Positions 25,272 to 38,883 of a stretch of 64,000 nucleotides of DNA are shown piece by piece; the first letter of the stretch is position 1; each line of letters starts with the position of its first letter. Made by a program: the position numbers and the translations under genes. Location of the stretch: the NCBI RefSeq assembly GCF_030936135.1, contig NC_082594.1:105315020-105379019 (forward strand), in the 5' to 3' direction. A model generated the notes under the pieces. The model was given only the letters and a program-made list of their open reading frames with translations. It was not told where the DNA came from and did no database searches. This DNA comes from Gavia stellata (lineage: Eukaryota > Chordata > Aves > Gaviiformes > Gaviidae).

Positions 25272-25922
25272 ATGTTGAAACCTCAGGTGGCAACTCACAG
25301 GATTACTGCCAAAAAAATTTCTGGTGCAAATGGAAATTTCAGGACGGGAAACTTCATTACGACGGCTGCTTGGAGATGGACCCAGGCTGCTTTTGCTTCG
25401 GTTGCGGGGTGGCCAGGTAAGCCTGAGTTTGATGCTGGCATGCCATCTGTGCTGATGCAGCCTGCAGTTTGCACCGTGCCACGCTTGCAGTGTGTCAGCC
25501 CCGGGGCGAGCCCCTGGCCGGATCCTGGGGGGCCAAGCAGGGTGGCGTGGTGTTACAAAGGGATGCAGAGGTTTGCTTTCTTCGTTGCCTCGGGTTTGGC
25601 GTCAGTTTTCAGATTCCTGATTATTTCAAGGTTGTGTTTTCGCTGTGTGAGACATACTGGTTTTTCTTCTGCGTATTGTCCTTGCTGCAAGTTGGTGTTA
25701 ATTAGACCACCGCTATATGTAATTTTTGCTGACAGGTGGGTTTTACACAGACTCTTGCAGTGTGTTGCTGTGCTTGGGCTGCTCCGTCTCATGTACTGCC
25801 AGCTCGGGCTCAGAAGCTTGAGGATGCCTCTTAATCGATTTGGCCTCGGTGTGACCAGATCAAATGTTGCTCTGCGTGATCTTGTTACATTCGCATCCTG
25901 TAGCTTACGCCGAGTGTTTTGA
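25272..25922 (+). other. Unrecognised 216-codon open frame in intron 1
   Basis: The longest intronic open frame outside the CpG island and CR1 copies: 216 codons from an ATG with A at -3, in sense with APP. The predicted peptide is Cys-, Arg- and Leu-rich with a hydrophobic stretch around residues 100-150. It matches no domain I know, and I see no convincing promoter or polyadenylation signal tied to it. It may be a chance open frame in locally GC-richer sequence. It is listed for its length only and is not claimed as a gene. Confidence 0.15.
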
Positions 25923-28900
25923 TGCCTGCCTAACCACAGACAAGTTTATTTTCTGCTTTTTCTAATTCGTTTGTGATAAACTGAATGGAGAATTAGAAAA
26001 TGGGATTACATTTCTGTAAAGAAAATCCGTGTGATCTGTACGTATGTGTACTTAGGTTTGTGCGGTAATTCAAAATCGGTTGTCTCAGCCCTTCACCCTC
26101 CTGGTGGGAAGAGCAGGCTGGACTGGTGGCCCAGTTCATCACCATCCTGGCTTTAAGAAGCTAGCAATCCCTGGGATTGTCTAATAGTGAGCATTGTTCT
26201 TCAAAATGAGAAGTCGGGAAAATCTGTTTGGAGTCGGTCTGTCTTGAGATGAGCATTTTGGTTTGTAAGCAGTTCCTGTAGTTTCGGTGGCAGCTGGTTT
26301 TGTGGGGAAGCATTGTTCTGCTCTGGGGAAGTGAGGGATGCTCCTCACCACTGTGTTGATCTGGTCCAGCAAGGAGCATTTCACACTTCACCTGTGGGTT
26401 TGTATGGGACACTATCCTAGGCTTACTGTTTGTTTTCTTTCTGAGAAAATAATTCCCCCTTTTACTCTTTAGCTTGTGTCCTTGGCAAAATGGCTAGAAG
26501 TCTGTATTCCCCAGTGGATTTAACTGGTGTATGAGATGGAGTTGTCATTGCTGAACATTATAGCAGTCTTGTTTGTGCAGGAAAAATAAAAGGTTGTATT
26601 TTTTCTTCCTTTTCATCTACCTCTTCTCTCTTCCTCCCCTCTTCCCCGCCCAAAGCTGAGAGATGGGTATTCTAGACAGCCTGTGTACTGATTCTTATAA
26701 GGACTAATATTAACTTTGATTCTTCAAGTTTGTTATTAAAACTAACTTGTTGGATCAGCTGAGGGGGATGTGGAGGGAGGCTATAGGTCCAGAAAAACAA
26801 ATTAATATTTTGAGTGAAATCTTTTCTGTGGGTGTTTTGTAGAACTGTTGTATGTTTGATATGCTTTTTCTTAAAACTTTAAAGCAAGGATTTAATTGCT
26901 GGCAATTTCAAACTAGGTTTGGTTTCATGGCCTCAATGAGTTTGTGAAAATGAGATGCCCAGTTTGGGAAGGAAATTATTTTGGTTAATTGTATTAAGGT
27001 CAGCTTTGATAGTTGAATTAATGCAGAACCATGTCAGTATTGATGAAAATCTGATGTTCCTTTCTGATCTCTTGATTGTGAAGGTTGATTTGGAAAAAAA
27101 GTAAAAACTGAATGGAACATAAATGAACCATATTTGCCATGGAGTCCAATTATAGTTCCTGAAACGGTCTTGCCAGCCGACTTCATTTTAGGTCTTGCAT
27201 TTATTTTTGTATTCCTTGAAGCTTGGTAGACATTTAAATTGATACTGGTTTTGTGTTTGCTCTGCCTCAGTATGTTTGTCCATGATGAATGGTTTCCAAA
27301 ACTGAACGCAGTATTTCGGATTGACTAGTAGCCAAGTGGATTCTGTGATGCTTTAATCTTACGTTTCCTCCTTTCAAGAGTCAACAGAACTGCGTGGGTA
27401 AGGCTTGAAGGTGGAGTGGGCCAAAAGGGAAAAAAGAGGGGGTCCTTTCCCTTCCCTTCCCCTCCTCTGGCGTCCCCTCAGTCTTGTCCCCCTCTTCCTT
27501 ATTGCATTTGCTCTGTGAGAAGAGCCTGAACTGGTTTCTTCTGAAGGGACCTGTTGTTGTAGGGGGTATTTTTGTTAACAGCTAGTCCCATTTTACTAAT
27601 GGCAAGAAATGTCCTGCTGTGGTAGAAGGCTCTGCTTCCCATCCATTGTAAACTGTCCTGTGCAAAGAGAGAGGAAGAACTTCTTACCTTTCCTTCGCAC
27701 AGATGCATATTTTTTTATATGATAATGTAGTAAAGAAATTGCATGTGCAGGTTCAGAATGAAAACATCAGCCATGTAACACTGATCCCGTCCAAGAGTAA
27801 AACCTTGGGTTTATTTGTATTGTGCAGGAGACCTGGGATTCGTGAAAGACTGAATGGCAGCTGGGACAATACAGGTTTTGTAGCCATGTACTATTTTCAG
27901 TTGAATAAAGAATGAGGGAAGGATTGCTTGAATGGTGGTCTGAAGAAGCTATTTGGTAAATAAAATTGATTTGGGATGTTTGCTTTGATAATAGTTTGCT
28001 GTTAACTCTCAAGTGCACTTCACGTCAAATTTTAGCAATAGTAAATTGCATCATAACTTTGATTTATTTCTGAGAGACTTTGCAAACTGTTTAATATTCA
28101 GGATGTACAGTAAAAATAGTTCCATATCCGCAAATCTAGATTTACAGAAATAGTTCTTTTAAGATTTTTTTCAACCCCTCTGATTAAAGTTTCCACCTTC
28201 CTCAGTGGCGCATTTTGAGTGAAGTGATGCCAACATGGGGCAAGTCATGATGGGGTAAAAGCACTGATTATTTTTAATAAGCTTGCTGCCTTAATGAAGA
28301 AAGCAGAGCACAGTGCTTACTGTACTGTGAAATAGCGTTTGAGAACGAATGCAGTCTGTCTGCGTCGCTGCATCCCCAAGGGATGCCCCTCATGGGAGGG
28401 AGGGGGTGAGCCCTGCATGGCTGTGCTCCCTGCGGGCAGTGTGTCCTGCCTGCCGTGACACCGGACTCCGCAGTGGCCCTAAGGCTTTGTGGTAGCTGCA
28501 CTTTTAAAAATGACTACTTAATTTTTCTAGAAAATATAATGTTTTGGGGGAGTGGGAAAGACATCCTTTTGGGGGATCTTACTATAGGAACGTTGCTAGG
28601 TCTGTCCACCTTACAGCTCTGACCCAGATTTTCAGCATACTTTGGTAATACACAAGCACAAAAAGTATGATGTAAACTCTTGTAGGTCTTTAATTCAGTC
28701 TCCTCTTCAGTGGCAGTGGTGGCTTTTCAATGGTTCAGAAGGTTGTTTGGATGTCTCTTATTAAAGCTTTTTCCATTTCCATCGATGCATAAATACTTTG
28801 CCAGTGAGCTGAATGGTCCTGAACCTAGAAAAGAAACATAATGGTGGCTTTGTCCCTCCCATATAGCTGCGTCTGAAAACATCTTCATATACCTGTTCCT

Positions 28901-31900
28901 ATACCTTGTTATTTCACGCAAGCCCTACTGCAGGAGACCAAACAGGTTTTTTTAGTGCTTCAAATGTTGCTGTATGTATAATCATACCTACACATTGTAT
29001 GATCATTGCAATGGATTTATGGTGCCTGTTTTTTCAGGCTCATTGCTTTTGGCAGACATTAATAAAATGTTTTGACTCAGAGTTGGGTAGATGCGTCTTT
29101 GGACAGCGTGTATCTTAGAAATGAGAAAGTTGCCTGAGCGAGAGACAGAATGTAGTATCTGTCTGAAGAAGAGAGTTTTTCAAGTCCTGTGAAAACAGGC
29201 CAAAAAGGTCTAGTGACACGATCACCCTGAAACCTTGCAAACATCGGAAAGAATGGTATAAAATCCCCTAGTTGTTTGAACAGGCTAAGAATTGATGGCT
29301 TGACATTTAAAACAAACCTGAATTTAATTTATTCTGCTATACAGCGTGGAAAGAAATGTGTGTTGTAGACTCTAAACTTGTCAGGCAAACATATTCTGAA
29401 GATTTACCGAGATGGTGAACGGCATGGATATGGAATGCAATGCATTATGAATGTGTAAGGACACACCTGATGAAAACAATAACTCTGTTTTTCTTATTTA
29501 AAGCTGAGAAACTGTTGTAGAAGAACTACAATTTTCACAGTAGTTCGTATTTGAAAATCAATAAGGTGAACAGATGTTTGCCAAGGTGAACAGATGTTTG
29601 CCAAGGTCAAGAGGTGGTGAGGGGAGGAAAAATCCCTATGTGATAATTTACCAATACTTAATGCTCGTTGGAGCCTGGGATGAGCTCATTGCTGTACTTT
29701 ACTTCTGAAATGCAGTAAATGCTTTTTATTGTGATTTGACACAACTGAGTTCACTTTTCAAAAACTTTTTATTATGTTGATGTGAATTAAAACACAAGTA
29801 ATGTCTCTATCATGTGATGAATTACTTTGTATGCTTTTCACGTTCGAAAAGAATAGGATTTTTTTTATCTAAAAGTGTGTATTTTTTTTAAGGGAAGTAA
29901 GTCAGGCTTTGCAGGTGCCCACAGTAGGCACTGAGCCCTCCCTGAGGAAGTTGGTCTGTTCAGAGGTCAGTACGTGAGACCAAGGGACTGTCCTCTTGAG
30001 GTCTGTGCTAAAGGCTGTGTGATCTGCAGTGAGTGCATCTAGAGCAAAGGAAGTACATCAAGGGATCATTCTTACGGCTTCTCTGAAATATTAGCAGTCC
30101 TTGACTGTTACATACTGTCTCTTAGCCTTATTTTGTTAATTTAGATTTGATGCTTATTTTCTGCCTTTATGTAACAAAAGAAAATAAAAGTGTATCTGAA
30201 ACTAAGTACGTGTTCTTCTGACGATGCTCTTGGTTACTTTGAAAAAACTTCAACTCTCGTCATGATTGTAACAATGCAAGTAAAAAACAATGCTGGTGTT
30301 AATTGATAGTATTCTCTATTAGGTTAGCAAAAAACCACATAATGTACACTGGCTGACCCCAGAGAGTGAGGATGAAAGGTAATGTGACCATGTCAGACAA
30401 AGGGAGAACTGTGCTGTTGGGTGGAATGAGTTGAGGGACTCTTAAAAATGATTCAATTTTCAAAGTAATGTGGTTGTGGGTGATTTTCCAGTATAGAGCT
30501 GTGCCATCAATAAAGGCCCATTGCTGTGCATGTACGTACTGGGAATGTAATACTAGGATCACTTTATTTTCAATAAATCCTCAGTTTCAGGTCCTGCGTT
30601 GTGTGGGGTACCTCGTCGCTGCAGACTAAAGGTAATGATGAACGCTTAGCTTGGCTAAGCCTAGGCTGGGCGCAGGTGGGGGAGCTGCTGTGTCCTCTCC
30701 TGAGTGTTGCCAGAGCTTCTGGAGCCGAACACGGCTGCTGCTGCGCTCTTGCAAGCTGAACCCTCCTGACATCTGAGCAAAGCTGGGAAGCTGGCCTGCT
30801 TTCCTGAGCTTGTGGGCAGGAAGGGGAGAGCTGGGAGAAGGCTGCTTGCTTATAGCTCACTGTCAAGCTTGTCTCTTGCTGGAAGGTGGTGATTACCACC
30901 TGAAGGAGAAGGACCCTAAGCTCCAGTGCAAGTCTATGACCTTTGCAGCTAGCTTGGGTTGAAAGCAATTCTTGATGACTTTCTGTATAAAGGTAGTGCT
31001 TGAGGTGGTCCCAAGGCTGACATTAAACTGGAGACTTACCTGCTGGGACATTTCAGCTCTGTGATGCACTTTCAGGTCATCTTTTTACTCACTTTCGCCT
31101 TGGTGTTTTCAAGGAGTTCTGCCTAAGTTACTGTGAGTGGTATTCAGAGCTGCTGTTTTCAGCAATCGAACAGGGCTGGAAATGGGAAGGAGAACATGAA
31201 AGGAGTCTTCTGAAGGTGGGAAACAGGAAGGCAGCTGTAGGCTGCTCTAGAATATCTTAGCCTGTACAAGGAATAAGAGCAGGGTTTTAAGATAATACCT
31301 GATGTCAGCTGTATTTTGTGCTTTATTTTTAGTGGTACAGTTACTTTCAACCTCTCAGCATAACAAGTGAAGTGAAACCTGGTTGTATAAGACATGTCAG
31401 ATTCAAAGGTTTCTTGCCCTGAGATTGAGAGTGTAAAAACAAATGTGTACAACTTCCTGAGAGCACATTCTTCAGAAGGGGAAAGAAATCCAGAAAAGAG
31501 ACTGTGTTGCAACTTGGGGCAACTGTTTTGTCAATGTAGATCATAAGCAGTTTTTAATATCTGTAAATAAATCTGTGAGGAGAATTGGAGGAGACATAAT
31601 CTGTTATGCGTTGCTGCTCTGTGGTGTTCGGATCACGGTTAGCTTGTGTAGAGCTTCTGCTCTATGTCTACTACTCTGGTCAAATTCCCCATGAGGGGTC
31701 AGCATCCTTGCATAGACTCCTTAGGCCTTGCATCAAGTGAAATAAAATAAACATTATTTCTGCTTCACTGCATGTTGTGACCTAGCTAATCTTAAATAAG
31801 AGTTGATAGCCATCATGCTTGTTTCTCTATTAGTGAGTAGAAATAAGGTTTCCTGTACTCCCCTTACAAAGCATCATTAGTGTTCAGTGGGACTTTCTGT

Positions 31901-34900
31901 AGTAGAGCTCCAGGCTCAGTACCCAAGTACAGATTTTTCTTCCCCTCCATGGTTGCAGAATGTGTGACGTCTTTCACAGTATAACTGGTTCTTATTACAT
32001 CTCAATAAAACAACAAGCGGGAGGTGGGAAAGCATAGTATTGTTTCTTCATTTGTGATGATAGTTATCAGGATGCTACAGCTGATGAGTTTTAAAAAGCA
32101 AGATGTATTAATCTTGCAGATTATTCATTTAAAAGACAAATAAAAAATCCCTGCAAGTAAGCCACTGTTTGAAGGATTTATGTGTTCAAAATAGCAATAA
32201 TATAATGGAGATATTGAAAAAGGAGTGGTTTTTGTCTTGAAGTATGTGGTTCCAACATGATTAAAGAAACTGGAGATATTTTTTTCCCTTAGGAGAGGGC
32301 TAATGCTTTGGTTTTTTTCTACTTAACGATCTGTGGTGATTTTAGCCTACTTACTGTTGAGGAAACAGCACTTCGTCTTTATTATGTCTTCTCATTTGGA
32401 TCAGTTCTCATATATCTGATAACAATAGTTAACAATGAATAATCTCATTTATCTGTGTCATTTGAGGATCTGAAAGTGCCTCAAAGTTCATCTTAACCTC
32501 TTTCATAAAAGTCTGTTAAATTCAATTAGTATGAAGTTGAAATAGTCTTTAAGGATGCTCCTTCTGAATGCAATACTCCTCATGAGCTTTCAAATCAAAC
32601 GTATGTGAGCATCTCTCTTCTGTTCTCACTGGTGTCAAGACTGAGAGCAGCTGCTCTTAGTGAGTGGACCTAGAAAAGGACTCTTGGAGTCCTTAGTATA
32701 GTTAAAAAAACATAAACCCCCACTCTGAATTTTGGTGTCTAGTTCACCTCTTCAATCAGTTACTTTCTGCATCCTTATCTGAATGTGAGACGTTTGTGCA
32801 AGCTTCTGTTAACTATAATAACAGCATGCCTTCTCACAGAAGAGCAAGAGCTGTCTGGCGCAATTTTTCTCATGTTTCAAAGAAGTTTTGCATAACGAAA
32901 CTTTGAAGGAGATACCTACTACTGCATTATTAGAAAGTTATTATAAGAATATGACACTGGAAGAAAGCCCTTGGATTTACAGGGACTACTCCCCCCCCAA
33001 ACCTAAGCAACAGTCCAGGTTCTGCCGTGTGTTGTATGTTGTGGTACTCCATAGTGCTCCGTAAGATCAGAAATCCAGAACCCACAGTAGTAATATGTAA
33101 TGTGAATAGGAACGAGTGAGAATATCAACAGGGTACTGTGCTCTCTTTTTTTTGTGTTAACATTAAAAACATTGAAATCAGTAAGGTTTTTTGTAAAGAC
33201 CATCTGTGGAAGAATTCAGATGAAGGCTGTATCTTTAAACATACCTTTTTTTTAGGCACAAACAACGGTTGCTGTAAGATATCACAGGTAGGGTTTGAAA
33301 GTTTAAATGCATGAATCAGAAAAATTTAATGTACTTCTGTAGCATTGGTCTCATGTATTGGGAAGTGTGGCTTGGGGTTTTTTTCCTCTTGTCCCATATT
33401 GCTTCCTACATATTAAATGCTTTTTTTTGTCTTCTTGAATTGCATAATGAATTTTGGAAAGTTTTAGGCTTATTGTAATTGTCTTTCTCTCTGGCTTTTA
33501 TATCACTGGAAATTTATTTGATTTGGGGCTGACAGGATTATCTTAAGTCCAGTTTTGGGTGGTTTTGATTAGTTTTTTAAGCTGAAGAGTTCTTTTCTAT
33601 AGAGTAACTGGCTTGCACAGTCAGGTCAGTAACTCCTCTTTATTATTTCCAATAAGATTAAGACTCCTGGCTTATATGATTTGCTCTTGTAAGTCTGTCA
33701 TGATTGTGCAGCGGGTATGTATAAATCTGTTGAGTGATCCCTACTAAAGGGAGAATTTGGCCTGTGACCCATCATGTATTACTGTTGCCCAGCCTGCCGA
33801 TCAAAGCTGTTGGGTTGTTTCTGTGAGGGCTTCCCTCTGTCTTCATCTGCTTGTTCTTTTCCCCTCCTCCTGTTTCATGGTTGCAGGTTCTGGGAATGAA
33901 GAGGTTCTTGGTTTTGAGTGTTAGCACAATGACATGAAGTTCATGCCTATGGTACGCACAGTACAGTAGCATTTAATGAGTAAAAGAACGTGCAAAGTAA
34001 AAATTGTAGAGTGGAAACCTGAAGTGTGCCCAGTTGAGAGAATGATGGAATATTATAATTCTTCCCCAAACTCTGCCTTTCTCTGTTAAGCACTTCTGAA
34101 GGTCTGTTTCTTTATTACTTAGGTTTTTATCATTAATACTTTATGTATGCAATAATAATGGGCTTGGTGTGGTGGATGAAATTAAAAAAGCTGTCCCTGC
34201 CTATTAGAGCCGAAAAGCAGAGAGACGGAGAAATGGCTTCATCTTGGAGACCATGAGAGTTGGGCATAGCATCAGGGGTTGAAGGCCAGACATTCTTTCT
34301 GAAGTGCAACATGATTACTATGAAAACCTGTACTGAACATGGAATAGCTGCTCAAAAAGAGCAGCTGGGTGCACAGTGATGTAGAAAAAAGCTTGTGTCT
34401 AGTGGGACAGTAGGGTTTGGGTGGTTTTTTCTTACCTTTTTTTAGTAGCAGGTGACTCAGGTATCCTAAAACCAGACTCAGGGCAGGATCTGTTTCAGCA
34501 TGGGTTGTCTAGTAATGCTGTATTAATTCCCTTCTCATCACAGTATTGATGTTATGGATAGGTAGAATTTCATACATTTTTATAGGGGAAGGATTGAAGG
34601 ACTGGCCGTTCAATTCAGCTTAAAATGAATCAAAACCTGTCAACTATCTATTTGACTCTGTCATGTGGTAACTAGTATCAGGCTTCTGTACATGCCTTGA
34701 AAGTAGTCCAGGTAATTCGCTATGTTGTTTAATCCTAGTGTTGACAGCTTAGTTCCTTCTGGCTTGCTCATATTGGTGTTTTTGTGAGCTAAAAATGGTT
34801 TGTCTAATTAGAGACGTGTTGGCATCTTGGGTAGCATAAATAATATCTCAGGAAGGATCTTGCGGACATGCTCTTCCTCGTAGCAGTCAGTGAGTCCTCG

Positions 34901-36404
34901 CCTTGCCAAACGCTAATGGTTAAAGTCAGCGAATGCCAGAAATACCTTGTTAATTCATCTTCACATTGTTTGTGGAATGAAATTGGGAAATCATTGTTTT
35001 TAATAATAATAATAATTTTAGTAAGTCAACCAGTCAGACAACTTGCAGAGAAGACTGAGTCACAGGCTTGCTGCCTGGGCAGAGAATAGACCCGTATCAA
35101 ATGAAGATGAGGGGGACCTTTGGCATATGTATGGAGTGCTGTAACAGAGCAAAATAGCTGGAACACTTCATGTTAAAACTAGTGAGTTACATCAGACTTC
35201 TCATGTGGCTCCATTCAGATGTTTGTGGTTCAGCCAAATGGCAGCAGAGGAGGATACCATTCTGTGTTGTTTGAAGAATAGCGTAAGTGTGATGTAGTCT
35301 GTGGAGCAGTTAGTTTAGCAGTGTAGGTTGTGCCTCTGTGTTTAGGGTGGATAATGAACTGTATGTAAAATAAATAGTAATGAGAATAAAATATCAACCT
35401 TGGAGCTTCCTTTGAAAACTCAATTGATGCAGGGTGGAGGTCCTGTTTCACAAGCAAAATTTCAGCTCTTCTGGCTGTGGTGAATTTCTGCTTGGATAGA
35501 TAAGGATTTGTTCAGTCAGACTGCAACACAAGGAAAATCTGCTGAGCAGATGGGTTGCAGCTTCTGTTCCTTCTTGGAGGAGCTTACAAAGTGCACTGTA
35601 AATTTCCTCCACTGCAGTAATAATTCTGTAGGTTTAAAGTAATTAGTTCAGTAGTTTAGTGTTGTCTTTCTATGACAGGAAAATGATGTAAGCCTACAGG
35701 ACATTCCAAATCTGGAAAATCTGGTTTCTTTTTCAAGGAAGTTTGTTTCAAGAAAACTCAGGTGCCTTGTATACTTTAACTCACTTTAACTAACTAATAT
35801 ATCGTAAAAAATACAAGACATTAGCCCTACATAATGTATCAGTCATATGAGTGTCATGTGTGGAAGTGCAACTTGAGTATCTGTGTTTTTCATACTGTTT
35901 TTCTAGAAGTTTTTATTACTGTAATTTATTTAGAAAGTAACAAGTCCAAACATTTAAACAGGGGTGTTTGAAATCATATTGTCAATCTGTTCTGGGACTG
36001 TACTGTAAATGAAGTCTGCTAATTTGCCCATATGGACACCCTACTATATAGGATCTAAAAAGAATAAAAACACTGCTGAAGAGATACTTTAAAGAACTCA
36101 TTTCCTTCTTTCCTTTCTTCCTTCTTCAAAATGCTTCTGAATTAAAGATACGATTCTGTGAGAGGTTGAGTACTAATAAATTTTATGGAATGGAGGTAAG
36201 ATGTAAGCAACCCTCAAATGGAATAGCATCCTCTTAAAAACTACTGTTTTGCAACCCAGTTTTAGCAGGAAAAGTTGAAAAAATAAATAGCATTAAAAAG
36301 GAGCGAAAATACCATACAGAAGAATTCTTCTTCCATGAGATGCTTAAGTGAATGAGGTGCTGGAAGCACGATGAATGAGATGTAAAGCGATCTTAAAGTC
36401 AACG
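25923..36404. other. Intron 1 segment, no recognised gene
   Basis: Unremarkable intronic sequence with short open frames of no recognised family. Contents include a 20-bp tandem duplication at 29563-29602, a pyrimidine-rich stretch at about 27440-27500, and a pure C/T run at 36101-36127. No RNA gene was seen. Confidence 0.5.
29563..29602. repeat. Perfect tandem duplication of a 20-bp unit
   Basis: The unit aaggtgaacagatgtttgcc occurs twice without mismatch (29563-29582 and 29583-29602), followed by a partial third start (aaggt). It looks like a recent slippage or duplication event and may be polymorphic. Confidence 0.95.
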
Positions 36405-36927
36405 GCTACTTCATTGCACCTCGAATACTGTGTTCAGTTTTGGGCCCCTCACTACAAGAAGGACATTGAGGTGCCGGAGCATGTCCAGAGAAGGGTGACG
36501 AAGCTGGTGAGGGGTCTGGAGCACAAGTCTTATGAGGAGCAGCTGAGAGAACTGGGGTTGTTCAGTCTGCAGAAGAGGAGGCTGAGGGGAGACCTCATCG
36601 CTCTCTACAATTACCTGAAAGGGGGTTGTAGCGAGGTGGGTGTTGGTCTCCTCTCCCAAGTGACAAGGGATAGCACAAGAGGAATTGGCCTCAAGTTGCG
36701 CCAGGGGAGGTTCAGGCTGGATATTAGGAAACATTTCTTTACTGAGAGAGTGGTGAAGCATTGGAACAGGCTGCCCAGAGAAGTGGTGGAGTCACAATCT
36801 CTGGAGGTGTTCAAGGGACGTGTGGACGTGGCATTGCGGGACATGGTTTAATGGGCATGGAGGTGTTGGGTTGACGGTTGGACTTGATGATCTTACAGGT
36901 CTTTTCCAACCTTAGTGATTCTGTGTG
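36405..36927 (+). mobile_element. CR1 LINE 3' end, relatively young copy
   Basis: About 520 bp of CR1 3' end in the same orientation as APP. The ORF2 C terminus reads without interruption to its stop at 36851, with the recognisable string [20 protein letters not shown] and an RLDIRKHFF string. A 3' UTR of about 75 bp follows, ending in the tail octamer gattctgtg at 36917-36925. An intact frame and clean tail suggest less decay than the copies at 6.1 and 10.9 kb. It is 5'-truncated, as most CR1 copies are. The 5' edge is approximate. Confidence 0.93.
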
Positions 36928-38400
36928 AAATGAATTCCTGAAAACTGAAGACTGCTATTCTATTTAAAAATAAGTCAATAAATTACAGAGCACTGACATT
37001 TGAGTGATATAGTTCATTTGTGAAACTGACATTGCTCAAATGTTAACTTGTTCATCAAATTTGTTGAACTAGGATTGTTCCTCAATTTTTGACCTGACAT
37101 ACAATTTAAATTTTTTTCATGGTATGGATTCTGGCTCTGCATATAGTAATTTTCCTTTTCACATCCTTCCTGGGTACACATGCATTGAAATAGGTTTAAA
37201 ATATATCTCACTCCACCTTAGGGTACCCTTTCGCAAGAAAAAGGTGTTTTAATATAAATGAAAAATAGACCTTATTTAGGGCTTTTTTTTTTTATATACG
37301 TACTTTCACCTTATAGTTTCAGTTTTACAGGAGTGAGCTTCAGGGTTATAATAGGAACCTGAAAGTTATTACTGAGCTTGTAATAGTTCTGTAGTCCATT
37401 GTGCTGCTGTGAAATATACTCTTTCTTATACTTCATGTATTTATTTAAGATAAAATAAGTGATGGTGGCTCTGAGTATTGGAATAGAAAATACAATGCTG
37501 GAATTAGATGGTTTACAACGAGTGTATTTCAGTGCAAAATCTTAATTCAGTTCTGTAAAAGAGAGTCTTATGTTTGTTTTGGGGTAATGACAAGCTTTCA
37601 GGTGATGAGATTTAAATGCAGTTATCATAGCATTTCTGCATGCATAAACATACCAAAAGAAATCATAACACTTGTCATATTTATTGGTATCATTAAATAC
37701 TTCTTTTGTCAAACTTGCACACCTGCTAGATTGCATCTTTTTTTTTCTTTTTTTCCAAATGAGGTAGAGGATATTTAATTCTGACAGGAATTTTTTTGGT
37801 TTGTTTGTTTCTTGTTTACCCTGCTGTTATTAGTCAACACATTATGTAGCCATGTAAATGACCAAAGACTGTTTCAAAATCTAAATGAACAGCTTGGGAG
37901 CAAGATTGGCTCTTTTTTTTTCCCACCTTCTTAATACACTTTTTTTATTCAGCTTGTAAAATCCTGATTTTTTTTTTTTTTTTTTTTCTTTTTTCTCCCC
38001 TCTGTTAAGTGTTAGTTGGTGCTGCACTAGATTTAATGCTTCCTGAAAGTCATTCCAGTCTTGGATAATTTTGGTCAACCCACTTGTCGTCATTTTTCTT
38101 CCTGCCAAAATGGCAGTTTTTATAATAAAATGTGACTAAACCACACAGAGGTACCTGTGGGCTGGGGAAACGTAGCAGGTGTGAGGGTTTTCAGTTACTG
38201 TTGTATTGGTGGCTAACTGCAGAATCCATAAATCTGACTATGGACTCTTAAGATAGACCCAACCAGGTCTCTTTTGGAGTTGAGGGTGTTGTGCCCATTC
38301 CCCACGTTGTCCTCCCTGCCTTCGGTGATGCATGTTGTTGTGCGTATCAAACCGCTTGCTCTGCTGGTCTGGTTGTGACCAAAGTTACGCAGAAGTTAAA
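36928..38400. other. Intron 1 segment between two CR1 copies
   Basis: AT-rich sequence with a T20 run at 37968-37987 and no recognised gene or RNA. Confidence 0.5.
37968..37987. repeat. Homopolymer T20
   Basis: Twenty consecutive T residues inside a T-rich stretch, probably length-variable. No retroelement body was recognised next to it. Confidence 0.85.
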
Positions 38401-38883
38401 ATAGAATATTTCAGTTGGAAGGGACCTACAACAATCATCTAGTCCAACTGCCTGACCACTTCAGGGCTGACCAAAAGTTAAAGCATATTTTTAAGGGCAT
38501 TGTCCAAATGCCTCTTAAAGACTGACAAGCATGGGGCATCGACCACCTCTCTGAGAAGCCTGTTCCAGTGTTAACCACCCTCTTGGTAGAGAAATGCTTC
38601 CTAATGTCCAGTCTAAACCTCCCCTGGTGCAGCTTTGAACCATTCTCACACGTCCTATCACTGGATACCAGGGGGAAGAGATCAGCACCTCCCTCTCCAC
38701 TTCCCCTCCTCAGGAAGCTGTGGAGAGCGATGAGGTCGCCCTTCAGCCTTCTTTTCTCCAAACGAGACAAACCTAAAGTCCTTACCTGCTCCTCATAGGA
38801 CATGCCTTCCAGCCCCTTCACCAGCTTTGTTGCCCTCCTCTGGACGCATTCAAAGACCTTCACATCCTTTTTAAATTAAGGTA
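38401..38883 (-). mobile_element. CR1 LINE 3' end, antisense to APP
   Basis: About 480 bp of CR1 in reverse orientation. The element's 3' end starts at 38401 with atagaat followed by cagttggaagggacc, and the ORF2 C terminus lies on the minus strand ([20 protein letters not shown] at about 38800-38860). The 3' non-coding part differs from the copies at 10.9 and 36.4 kb, implying another subfamily. The reading frame is shifted near its end, so the terminal residues do not match the family. Confidence 0.92.
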
